A DNA stretch of 64,000 bases from Dehalococcoidia bacterium (GTDB lineage Bacteria > Chloroflexota > Dehalococcoidia > SpSt-223). Of the stretch, positions 37,222-44,534 are shown in pieces; position 1 is the first letter of the stretch, and the number at the start of each line of letters is the position of its first letter. A program made the position numbers and the translations under genes. The notes beneath the pieces are model-generated. The model searched no databases and was not told where the DNA came from. It saw only the letters and a program-made list of their open reading frames with translations. The stretch covers positions 186,001 to 250,000 of the forward strand of contig BPIC01000005.1 in NCBI GenBank assembly GCA_026003895.1. Reading direction: 5' to 3'.

Positions 37222-37256
37222 GAATGATAGGATGCGGTCCGAAGGAGGCGAACCCG

Positions 37257-38804
37257 ATGGCCCGCGTCCCTGCCATCCTACGGCCCCTCGGCGGGCCGCT
37301 TGCGACCTATCCTGAGCGAAGTGAAACGGCTGGCCGCTTCGTCGCGTCGGCGCCAGCGCCGCCGCTCGGCCACCGCCTGCGCCAGTGGCTCGCGGCCGGC
37401 TCGATTGCGCTTGCCGCCTACTCATTGATCGCGCTCATCATCGCCGCTGCACCCGGGATGGCTGCTGTCGATCCGGGCGAGGTTGTGATCGCCGCGGTCA
37501 ACTCGCTGGTGCTTTCTGGGATTGGCGCCGCGTTCGCGCTGACGATTGCGGGGACGCTCTCGCTTGCAGCGGTGGCCGGGCCGGCGGAGCTGCGGCCGGT
37601 GGCCAACCGTGCGATCAGCCTCGCAGCGGCAACACCGCCAATCGTGGTCGCCTTCGCGGCGTGGCTCGCAATCGGCCGCCCGGAGGATGTGGCGCTCGCG
37701 GTGCTCGCGGTGTTTGGCGTGCAAGGCCTCGTGCTCGGTCCGTGTGTGGCGACCCACCTGATCATCGCGTCGAGTCAGGTCAACGTGGCTGCCGACGAGG
37801 CGGCGCGTGACCTCGGGGCCAGCGGGTGGGCACGGTTCCGCACGGTCGTTTGGCCATCGCTCGCCGCGGCAGGCCCCGGGATCGTGGGATCAGCCCTGCT
37901 CTGGTCGCTGTCCGATGTGGTGACGCCCGTGCTCCTCGCCGGCCCGCTGCCCACGTTGCCAAGCCTCATCTGGCGTCATGCGGTGGCGGGAGACTCGGCA
38001 ATCGCGGCGGCGGTCGCCGTCGTTCTGCTCGCGCTGAGCGGGCTGGCCAGTTTTGTCGGTTCTGGGGCCCTGCCCTCGTCTGCTGGCCAACGATCCGTGC
38101 TTGAACTGCCCGCCGGCTGGTCGTCCCTTGTCCTCACCGTGTCAGTCGCGGTGCTCTTTCCGCTAGTGATGGCTCCGCTTGTGCTCGTTACTGCCGCCGG
38201 CGGGGACCTCGCGCCGCTGCTCAGCGTTTGGCCGCCGGCGCTTGGCGGTGCGCTGATCGGCGCCCTCTGTGCGGTGATCGCGACACTGGGCATTCGTGGA
38301 ATCACCCGCTCCCAATCGTGGTTGGGGCGCATCCTTCAGGCAGCACCGGCGCCAGTCCTTGCTGTTGGAACGGTGGTGGCCTTCGGTGCGATGGCCGGCG
38401 CGTTCGAACTCGGTCCGCTGCTGCTGATCAGCGTGATTGGCACGGTCATCGGCTTGCAGTCCGCGGCGCGCCACGCGCCGTCCGTTCCCCCGCTCAGTCT
38501 GGCCGCTCGGGATGCGGCCCGTGACCTCGGCGCAAACCCAGCGACTGCCTCCGTCCCCATCCCGGCACGATCCGTGTCCGTAGGCGTTCTCACGGTGGCG
38601 GCCGAGACCGTCGGCGCTGGCGCGTTTGCATTTGTTGTGATCGCGGGTCTAAGCCATCCGCTCGTGATCGCACTCTCGACCGAGCTCATGTCTCAACGAC
38701 CGACCGCCGCGGCCGCCGCGCTGTCGATTTTGGCGGTGGTCGCCGTCCTTCGCGGCATCGCTGCTTGGACGGCTCGGCAGTCCAACCTTGGGGAAGAACT
38801 GTGA
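37257..38804 (+). CDS. ABC transporter permease, two fused permease domains
   Basis: A 515-residue membrane protein formed from two BPD_transp_1 domains, as in FbpB/AfuB iron and ThiP thiamine permeases. Each half has an ABC-contacting 'EAA' loop: ADEAARDLGASGWARF near residue 180 and RDAARDLGANPATA near 425. The second is divergent, lacking the usual downstream glycine context. ATG 37257 follows AAGGAGG. The N-terminal 40 residues are not membrane and include a peptide encoded by a sequence resembling a dispersed repeat (about 37305-37330). The ATPase gene overlaps by four bases. No binding protein is adjacent, so the substrate (iron, thiamine, sulphate) is open. Confidence 0.85.
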   Translation: MARVPAILRPLGGPLATYPERSETAGRFVASAPAPPLGHRLRQWLAAGSIALAAYSLIALIIAAAPGMAAVDPGEVVIAAVNSLVLSGIGAAFALTIAGTLSLAAVAGPAELRPVANRAISLAAATPPIVVAFAAWLAIGRPEDVALAVLAVFGVQGLVLGPCVATHLIIASSQVNVAADEAARDLGASGWARFRTVVWPSLAAAGPGIVGSALLWSLSDVVTPVLLAGPLPTLPSLIWRHAVAGDSAIAAAVAVVLLALSGLASFVGSGALPSSAGQRSVLELPAGWSSLVLTVSVAVLFPLVMAPLVLVTAAGGDLAPLLSVWPPALGGALIGALCAVIATLGIRGITRSQSWLGRILQAAPAPVLAVGTVVAFGAMAGAFELGPLLLISVIGTVIGLQSAARHAPSVPPLSLAARDAARDLGANPATASVPIPARSVSVGVLTVAAETVGAGAFAFVVIAGLSHPLVIALSTELMSQRPTAAAAALSILAVVAVLRGIAAWTARQSNLGEEL

Positions 38805-39841
38805 TCGTGGTGGAACAGCTTGCAGCGGGCGCCCTCCGCGACATTAGCTTCACGGTGGCCACCGGTGAAACCCTCGTGGTGCTTGGACCGGCTGCCGCCG
38901 GCAAGACGACACTTCTCAGGGCGCTTGCCGGCTTCGAGCCCGTCCAGCTTGGCCGCATCGTCATCGATGGAGAACCGGTCACTGTTGCGCCACCAGGGCG
39001 GAGACCGACGGCCTTCGTCGCGAGCGAGGATTCGACCTTCAGCCATCTCACAGTTCTGGAAAACATCGCCTTTGGACTCCGCGTCCGCGGAGAGCCGGAC
39101 GATGTTGTGCGCGAACGTGCCGAGGATCTCGTGGCCCGCGTCGGGCTTGCCGCGGTCGCTAGTCACCCGGCGAGCCAGCTCACCGATGAGGGCCGTTGGC
39201 GGGTCGCGCTAGCTCGCGCGGTCGCCGTCGAGCCGAAGGTGCTGCTCGTTGACGAGCCTGTCGGGGACCCGGCGGTTGGACTTGCGTTGGCGCGTGGACT
39301 TGCGAACCGTATCGAGGCAAGCCTCATCGCCGCCACCCGGGACCGCACGGCGGCGCTCTCGACCGGTGATCGCGTGGCGTTCCTGCGCAGCGGGCGCATC
39401 GAACAAATCGACGGTCCGGCGGAGATCTTCTACCGGCCGGCGACGCCGTTCGTCGCCGCCTATGTTGCCCGGGCCAACCTCCTCGAGTGTACGGTCGATG
39501 GCATCGGTGCTGGCGTGGTGCTCGTGCGGGTCTTCGATCGCCGGATCGCCGTTCCCGCGGACCGCCGGCTGAACGCCGAGTACGCACTTGGCGAGCGCGC
39601 CCTCCTTGTGGCGCGCCCGGAAGCGCTGCGGATCGTCCATGATGCGGAGGGCTTGCCGGGAGTCGTGAAGCAGACCGCCTTCCTTGGGGCGACAGTTGCC
39701 TACGAGGTTGAGGTGGAAGGTTTGTCGCTCTCGATCGTCGCGCCCGACTCCCGTGGCCGTATCTATCCGGTAGGCACCGAGGCGCGAGTCGGCCTCATTC
39801 AGGAAGCGCTCTCGCTCATCCCTTACCCGACCGTCGCCTAA
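38801..39841 (+). CDS. ABC transporter ATP-binding protein with degenerate catalytic motifs
   Basis: A 346-residue protein of the iron/spermidine/thiamine ATPase type, with an ATPase domain of about 225 residues and a C-terminal TOBE-like domain. Walker A (GPAAAGKT, 29-36) and Walker B (KVLLVDEP, 146-153) are intact. The Q-loop Gln is replaced (VASEDSTFSHLTV, Ser at 75), the LSGGQ signature reads LTDEG (127-131) and the H-loop His is Arg 180 (AATRD). These three changes should impair ATP hydrolysis at a canonical dimer. The gene shows no frameshift and keeps normal codon use, so it is not plain decay. GTG 38801 overlaps the permease stop. Confidence 0.85.
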   Translation: MIVVEQLAAGALRDISFTVATGETLVVLGPAAAGKTTLLRALAGFEPVQLGRIVIDGEPVTVAPPGRRPTAFVASEDSTFSHLTVLENIAFGLRVRGEPDDVVRERAEDLVARVGLAAVASHPASQLTDEGRWRVALARAVAVEPKVLLVDEPVGDPAVGLALARGLANRIEASLIAATRDRTAALSTGDRVAFLRSGRIEQIDGPAEIFYRPATPFVAAYVARANLLECTVDGIGAGVVLVRVFDRRIAVPADRRLNAEYALGERALLVARPEALRIVHDAEGLPGVVKQTAFLGATVAYEVEVEGLSLSIVAPDSRGRIYPVGTEARVGLIQEALSLIPYPTVA

Positions 39842-39846
39842 GGCTT

Positions 39847-39855
39847 TGCTATACT
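39847..39855 (+). promoter_or_regulatory. Extended -10 promoter of the fmdB-thiE-translin operon
   Basis: TG-C-TATACT, hexamer at 39850-39855, immediately after the stop of the ABC ATPase gene. The identical nine bases form the rpsP promoter at 52270-52278. The leader to ATG 39890 is about 28 bases. Confidence 0.65.
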
Positions 39856-39889
39856 CGATGCCGTAACCTTCGTGAGGGATACGGCGGCG

Positions 39890-40282
39890 ATGCCGATCTA
39901 CGAATATCGCTGTAATGGTTGCCGCAAGCGGCAATCGCTCTTTTTCCGGAGCGTTTCCACCGTTACCGAGCCGGTTTGCCCGGAGTGCGGCTCGCGCGAC
40001 ATGCGCCGGTTGGTCTCGCTTTTCGCCGTTCATCGCAGCGAAGAGAGCCGGCTGGAAGATCTGGCTGACCCGAGCGCCTTTGGCGATCTCGATGAGAACG
40101 ATCCGCGGAGCGTCGCGCGCTGGGCGCGCCGCATGGGTGCCGAGATGGGAGAGGAGCTCGGGCCCGAATTCGACGAGATGGTCGAGCGAATGGAGGCCGG
40201 CGAGATGCCGGACGATCTCGGCGATTTCGGCGGCGATGATGAGTTCGGTGACGTTGGCAGTGATAGCCTGAGCGAGGACTGA
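39890..40282 (+). CDS. FmdB family zinc-ribbon protein (copy 1)
   Basis: A 130-residue protein. The N-terminal zinc ribbon PIYEYRCNGCRKRQ ... VCPECGS provides four cysteines in two CxxC pairs, the FmdB/CxxC_CXXC_SSSS pattern. The remainder is acidic and probably partly disordered (long runs of Asp and Glu near the end). FmdB-type ribbons are small regulatory or RNA/DNA-associated proteins of unclear function. ATG 39890 begins the conserved motif; GTG 39872 is in frame upstream. It overlaps the second copy by one base (TGATG). Confidence 0.85.
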   Translation: MPIYEYRCNGCRKRQSLFFRSVSTVTEPVCPECGSRDMRRLVSLFAVHRSEESRLEDLADPSAFGDLDENDPRSVARWARRMGAEMGEELGPEFDEMVERMEAGEMPDDLGDFGGDDEFGDVGSDSLSED

Positions 40283-40644
40283 TGCCGATCTACGAGTTTC
40301 GCTGCGGTAATTGCCGGCGTCGGGTTGAGATCTTCACCCGGTCAATCGGTCAGCCGTTTGACGCAGTGTGCGATAGCTGTGGCAGCACCGAACTTCGCAG
40401 ATTGATGCCCCGTGTCGCAGTCCATCGGTCGGAAGCCGATCGGCTCGCTGAGCTCGACACCTCGCGGATGCCGGGCGACGACTATTACCGCGACAGCCGC
40501 AACATCGGGTTGTATGCCAAGAAGCGAATGGCCGAGCTCGGCATGAGCGACTTGATGCCGCAGATTGACGAGATCGTCGAGAAAGGCCGTTCTGGCGAGC
40601 TGCTCAAGGAGTATGCGGCGGCTGCCGAAAGCCGGGAGTTTTGA
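40282..40644 (+). CDS. FmdB family zinc-ribbon protein (copy 2)
   Basis: A 120-residue paralogue of the preceding gene. It shares the ribbon (PIYEFRCGNCRRRVEIF ... VCDSCGS) and the following RRLMPRVAVHRSEADRL segment (copy 1: RRLVSLFAVHRSEESRL). Its C-terminal half is helical and charged, not acidic-disordered. The tandem copies probably arose by duplication and then diverged. It is coupled to copy 1 by TGATG and to thiE by a TTGA overlap. Confidence 0.87.
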   Translation: MPIYEFRCGNCRRRVEIFTRSIGQPFDAVCDSCGSTELRRLMPRVAVHRSEADRLAELDTSRMPGDDYYRDSRNIGLYAKKRMAELGMSDLMPQIDEIVEKGRSGELLKEYAAAAESREF

Positions 40645-41285
40645 CCGAACGGCGAATGCGGGTTCCAGCCGGGCGGCTGCACGGCCTGTATGTCATCGTG
40701 GACCCGGAGACCGCCGACCCGCTTCCACTCGCTGCTGCCGTGATCCGAGGCGGCGCGCGGGTCCTACAGCTCCGTGACAAGCGCAACCCGGCGGGTGCGA
40801 GCCTCCGCCTTGCTGAGGCGATTGGTGAGGTCGCACGCCGCTCCGGCGTGCTCTTCATCGTCAACGACCGGGTCGACATCGCGCTTGCAGCGGGAGCAGA
40901 CGGAGTGCATCTTGGCCAACACGACCTGCCCGTTGCCGCGGCTCGCGCGATAGCCGGCGACCGGCTCATTATCGGCTGCTCGACGAACACCGTCGAGGAA
41001 GCGCGGAGGGCGGTTGCCGATGGCGCCGACTACCTCGGCGTCGGCGCCATGTTCCCCACCCGCTCGAAGTCCGACACTCGCCCCGCGGGCATCGCACGCC
41101 TGCGGGAAATTCGCGCCGCGGTCGATCTGCCGATCGTCGCAATCGGGGGGATTACCGCTGCAAACGCCGCTGAGGTGGTGGCGGCGGGCGCCGACATGAT
41201 CGCGGTGATCAGCGCGATCGCGTCGGCGAGCGACCCTGAGATGGCCGCCCGGACCCTCGCTGCAGTGGTGGAGGCAACCCGATGA
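40641..41285 (+). CDS. thiE: Thiamine-phosphate synthase
   Basis: ThiE joins the pyrimidine pyrophosphate and thiazole phosphate to form thiamine phosphate. The 214-residue TIM barrel has LYVIVDPE at the start, QLRDKRNPAG, VNDRVDIALAAGADGVHLGQ, GVGAMFPTRSKSD and the phosphate-binding IVAIGGI. All match the family. It begins with TTG 40641, overlapping the fmdB stop and preceded by GGGAG; ATG 40656 is the alternative. It is the only thiamine gene in the window and carries no TPP riboswitch. It overlaps the translin-family gene by four bases. Confidence 0.93.
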   Translation: MTERRMRVPAGRLHGLYVIVDPETADPLPLAAAVIRGGARVLQLRDKRNPAGASLRLAEAIGEVARRSGVLFIVNDRVDIALAAGADGVHLGQHDLPVAAARAIAGDRLIIGCSTNTVEEARRAVADGADYLGVGAMFPTRSKSDTRPAGIARLREIRAAVDLPIVAIGGITAANAAEVVAAGADMIAVISAIASASDPEMAARTLAAVVEATR

Positions 41286-41926
41286 GTGAGCTCGAGGCAA
41301 TCGCCGAGGCGGCACGTGCGGCGCTTGAGGAGAAGAACCGCCTGCGCGAGCGCGGACTTCAGGTCCAGCGTGAGGTAATTCGCACGGCCGCAAACGCCAT
41401 TCGCGCTGTCCATCGGGCGGAATACGAGCGTGCCCGCGGCATGTTGGATCAGGCCGGGCGCGTGCTCGCCACCGCGTATGACGAGATGGCAGCGCACCCG
41501 GATCTGCGCTATGCCGGCTGGTTGCAGGACGCTGAGAAAGAGTATGCCGAGGCGGCGCTGACGCTCGCCGTGATGGCGGGCGAGCGGTTGCCGTCGCCGG
41601 ACTCGCTCGGTGTCGGGATCGTGCCCTACCTCAATGGACTAGGCGAAAGCGTCGGCGAGCTGCGTCGTGCCATTCTTGATATCTTGCGGCGTGGCGAGCT
41701 CGGCCGATCCGAGGAACTCCTCGACACGATGGATGCGATCTACAGCGCGCTGGTGACCATGGATTTCCCCGACGCCTTGACCGGGGGGTTGCGCCGGACG
41801 ACGGACGGCGTCCGCGCCATCCTCGAGCGAACGCGGGGGGATTTGACGGTCGCCATCCGGCAGACTATGTTGGAACGAACGTTAAACGCCCTGCTTGAGA
41901 ACCCAAATCGTGCGCTCGGCGGCTGA
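41282..41926 (+). CDS. Translin family protein
   Basis: A 214-residue, almost fully helical protein resembling translin/TRAX. It has the N-terminal REVIRTAANAIRAVHRAEYE helix (about residues 30-49), GLGESVGELRRAILDILRRG (near 118-137), which matches the 'GD..GELRR' signature of translins, and a closing helix with MDFPDALTGGLRRTTDG. Eukaryotic translin-TRAX (C3PO) is an RNA-binding octamer with endoribonuclease activity supplied by TRAX acidic residues. Archaeal and some bacterial members exist with unknown roles. Its ATGA overlap with thiE and the zinc-ribbon genes upstream suggest a link to nucleic acid metabolism, but that is inference. Confidence 0.8.
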   Translation: MSELEAIAEAARAALEEKNRLRERGLQVQREVIRTAANAIRAVHRAEYERARGMLDQAGRVLATAYDEMAAHPDLRYAGWLQDAEKEYAEAALTLAVMAGERLPSPDSLGVGIVPYLNGLGESVGELRRAILDILRRGELGRSEELLDTMDAIYSALVTMDFPDALTGGLRRTTDGVRAILERTRGDLTVAIRQTMLERTLNALLENPNRALGG

Positions 41927-41956
41927 TTGCAGCGGCATAATGGTCCGTGCTAGACT
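41927..41956 (+). promoter_or_regulatory. hppA promoter
   Basis: TTGCAG (41927-41932), an 18-base spacer and TAGACT (41951-41956) with TG at 41948-41949 (extended -10). The leader to the GTG at 42138 is about 175 bases. Confidence 0.5.
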
Positions 41957-42137
41957 GCCGCGGTGATCCGGCGCTCCCCGGGGCTTCGTGCTGCCTGGGG
42001 AACGAGCGGACCTTCGCACCCCCCCCTTGGCCATGGCAGGCGCTCGAATGGAGTCGCCGCCCCAAAGACAGAATCGGCCCGCGTTTGGCCTTGAATGACC
42101 CCACGGCAGGCAGCCGACGCGCAATGGAGGAAATCGA
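41957..42137 (+). other. Long GC-rich leader of hppA
   Basis: About 180 bases between the -10 element and the start codon. The first part can fold into a long hairpin (CGCTCCCC paired with GGGG and GAGCG around 41970-42010), and a run of eight C lies at 42019-42026. I cannot match it to a known riboswitch class. It may still regulate translation of the pyrophosphatase. Confidence 0.35.
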
Positions 42138-44324
42138 GTGGAGTATTTCTGGATCGTACCGGTTGCCGGGGTGTTCGCCGTCGTTTTCGCCATCTACCTC
42201 GCTTGGGATGTGCTGCGACGTGACACCGGCACCCCGGAAATGCGCGCCATCTCGGACATCATTTACGAAGGCGCTATGGCCTTCTTGCGACGGCAATATC
42301 AGACAATTGCGATCCTCGCGGTTGTCGGCGCGGTCATTATTGGGATTGCACTGGCGCTGATTCCCCAGCCGGCCGGTCTCCCGCAAGGCGTTGATCTTGG
42401 TTGGAGGACCGCCGTCGCTTTCTTGCTCGGCGCCGTCTGTTCGGGCATTTCCGGCTTTACCGGGATGTTCGTCGCCGTCAAGTCAAATATTCGCACTGCC
42501 GCCGCCGCCCGAACGAGCCTCGACGGTGCGGTAGCCGCCTCACTGCGTGGCGGCGCTGTCTCTGGCTTTCTCGTCGTCGCCCTCAGCCTGCTGGGCGTCT
42601 ATGCGTTGTTCGTGGGCTATGGGGGCTTGACCAATTGGCTGATTGCTCCATACCTGATCGTTGGCTACGGTTTTGGCGCGTCGTTCGTTGCCCTCTTTGC
42701 TCAGCTCGGCGGTGGGATTTACACCAAGGCGGCTGACATGGGCGCTGACCTCGTCGGGAAGGTCGAGGCAGGCGTTCCCGAGGACGACCCCCGCAATGCC
42801 GCGGTAATCGCGGACCTCGTCGGGGACAACGTCGGCGACTGCGCCGGCCGCGGAGCAGACCTGTTTGAATCGACCGCTGCCGAGAGCATCGGCGCGATGA
42901 TCCTCGGCGTCGCCGTGACGCAGCTCACCGGCAATCCGGCTTGGATCTTCTTCCCGCTGATCGTCCGCGCGCTCGGCATCTTCGCCTCGGCCGCGGGATT
43001 GATGATCGTCCGGGCACGCGACAATGAAGATCCGATGGCCGCGCTAAATCGCGGCTATTATTTGGCCGCCGCGCTGTCGGCCATCTTCATGGTCGGCTCG
43101 ACAATGCTTATCCTGAATAGTTGGCAGCTTGCCGTAGCCGGCATTATCGGCATCATAACCAGCATCGCCTTCGTCTATATCACCCAGTACTACACCGCTG
43201 GCAGCTGGCGGCCGGTCCAAGAGATCGCGAACGCGTCGCGCACGGGCCCAGCGACCGTCATCGTCAGTGGCACAGCTGTTGGCTTCGAAACCACCGGCCC
43301 GACAGCGATTGCGATCTCCCTCGCGCTCGGGCTTGCATTCTGGCTCGGACAACAGGCTGGACTCTCGATCCCAGTTGATCCGAATGCCAAGCCGTTCTAT
43401 GCCCAATCGGCGAGCCTGATCTACGGAATCTTCGGCACTGCCATCGCGACGATGGGCATGCTGATGACCGCCGCCTACATTCTGGCGATGGACACGTTTG
43501 GTCCAATCACCGACAACGCTGGCGGTATCGCTGAAATGTCGCATCAGCCCGAATCGACGCGGCATATCACCGACGCGCTCGATGCCGTGGGCAACACGAC
43601 GAAGGCGCTCACCAAAGGCTATGCCATTGCCTCGGCCGGCCTCGCGGCGTTCCTGCTGTTCTCCGCCTACATCGAGAATGTCGGCCTCTTCCTCTCCAGC
43701 CGCGCGAATAGCGGCATCACGACGCTCGCCCAGATCGGCATCGATCTCGCCAAGGTCGAGGTATTCATCGGCTCGCTGCTCGGCGCCATGATCGTCTTCT
43801 TGTTTAGCTCGCTGGCAATCCGCGCGGTCGGCAACGCGGCTGGAAAGATCATCGAGGAAGTGCGCCGTCAATTCCGGGCGGATCCTGGCATCATGGCGGG
43901 CACCTCGCGGCCGGACTATGGCCGCTGCGTGGACATCACCACGCGCGCCGCGCTCCGTGAGATGGTGGCGCCGGGCATCCTCGCAGTCGCCGGGCCGGTT
44001 GTGGTTGGTTTGCTCCTCGGCTGGCAGGCAGCCGGCGGGTTGCTGATCGTGGGCACGATCACTGGCATTCTGATGGCGACATTCTTGAATAACTCCGGCG
44101 GTGCTTGGGACAACGCCAAGAAGTTCATCGAGGCCGGCGGTCTCAAAGGCGCAGACGGCTCGATCATCAAGAAGGCCACCCCTGAGCATGCTGCCGCCGT
44201 TGTTGGCGACACCGTCGGTGACCCGTTCAAGGACACCGCTGGCCCGTCGCTGCACGTCCTCGTCAAGCTCTTCAGCACCATCACGCTCGTCCTGCTGCCC
44301 CTGTTCCTCCTTTTCCGCGGGTAG
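42138..44324 (+). CDS. hppA: Membrane-bound proton-pumping pyrophosphatase (K+-independent type)
   Basis: A 728-residue integral membrane enzyme with about 16 helices that couples hydrolysis of pyrophosphate to ion pumping. The active-site motifs are intact: GGGIYTKAADMGADLVGKVE, DDPRNAAVIADLVGDNVGDC and, near the C-terminus, GDTVGDPFKDTAGPS. The residue that sets potassium dependence is Lys 489, in GNTTKALTKGYAIASAG. Lys here marks the K+-independent, H+-pumping clade, whereas Ala marks the K+-dependent one. It starts with GTG 42138 behind GGAGGAA. It is followed by a strong terminator and converges with pfkA. Confidence 0.95.
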   Translation: MEYFWIVPVAGVFAVVFAIYLAWDVLRRDTGTPEMRAISDIIYEGAMAFLRRQYQTIAILAVVGAVIIGIALALIPQPAGLPQGVDLGWRTAVAFLLGAVCSGISGFTGMFVAVKSNIRTAAAARTSLDGAVAASLRGGAVSGFLVVALSLLGVYALFVGYGGLTNWLIAPYLIVGYGFGASFVALFAQLGGGIYTKAADMGADLVGKVEAGVPEDDPRNAAVIADLVGDNVGDCAGRGADLFESTAAESIGAMILGVAVTQLTGNPAWIFFPLIVRALGIFASAAGLMIVRARDNEDPMAALNRGYYLAAALSAIFMVGSTMLILNSWQLAVAGIIGIITSIAFVYITQYYTAGSWRPVQEIANASRTGPATVIVSGTAVGFETTGPTAIAISLALGLAFWLGQQAGLSIPVDPNAKPFYAQSASLIYGIFGTAIATMGMLMTAAYILAMDTFGPITDNAGGIAEMSHQPESTRHITDALDAVGNTTKALTKGYAIASAGLAAFLLFSAYIENVGLFLSSRANSGITTLAQIGIDLAKVEVFIGSLLGAMIVFLFSSLAIRAVGNAAGKIIEEVRRQFRADPGIMAGTSRPDYGRCVDITTRAALREMVAPGILAVAGPVVVGLLLGWQAAGGLLIVGTITGILMATFLNNSGGAWDNAKKFIEAGGLKGADGSIIKKATPEHAAAVVGDTVGDPFKDTAGPSLHVLVKLFSTITLVLLPLFLLFRG

Positions 44325-44382
44325 GCGCGGCGGGTCCCGCTGGCCGGGCCGTCACCCCTACCCGACGAATTGCAATGGTCAT

Positions 44383-44416
44383 CCCCCTCGCCTAATCGGG
44401 CGAGGGGGTGTTTTTT
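44383..44416 (+). terminator. Intrinsic terminator of hppA
   Basis: A perfect ten-base stem CCCCCTCGCC (44383-44392) and GGCGAGGGGG (44399-44408) with a six-base loop, followed by TGTTTTTT. This is the strongest terminator in the window. Confidence 0.95.
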
Positions 44417-44534
44417 GCGAGCGTGCCGTCGTCCGAAATCCGGGTATCAGCACCGGAGCGTCACGACGACCTGAGGGCGCAACCCGGCAGCGTCACGCCG
44501 CCCGGGGTAGTGCGGAAAGGGGTCGCTGGCCGCC

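Larger units (their letters stand above)
36911..37256. other. Structured intergenic region before the ABC permease
   Basis: About 350 bases without a gene. It contains a hairpin with nine-base arms at 36985-37010 (GCTCTCGGC/GCCGAGAGC), an intrinsic terminator at 37150-37172 and an inverted repeat at 37187-37221. It could be the 3' untranslated region of the small ORF or a separate small RNA. I find no match to the thiamine, cobalamin or T-box leader motifs that I know. Confidence 0.45.

Noticed and set aside
36911-37256. Riboswitch or T-box upstream of the ABC permease
   Set aside because: I looked for the TPP, cobalamin and T-box core motifs and found none. Only a terminator and inverted repeats are visible.
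43044-44255. A 403-codon minus-strand frame opposite hppA
   Set aside because: It mirrors the strongly conserved pyrophosphatase and has no ribosome-binding site or family features.
44417-44534. The hppA terminator as a bidirectional terminator for pfkA
   Set aside because: On the minus strand the hairpin is not followed by a run of T, so only hppA termination is supported.
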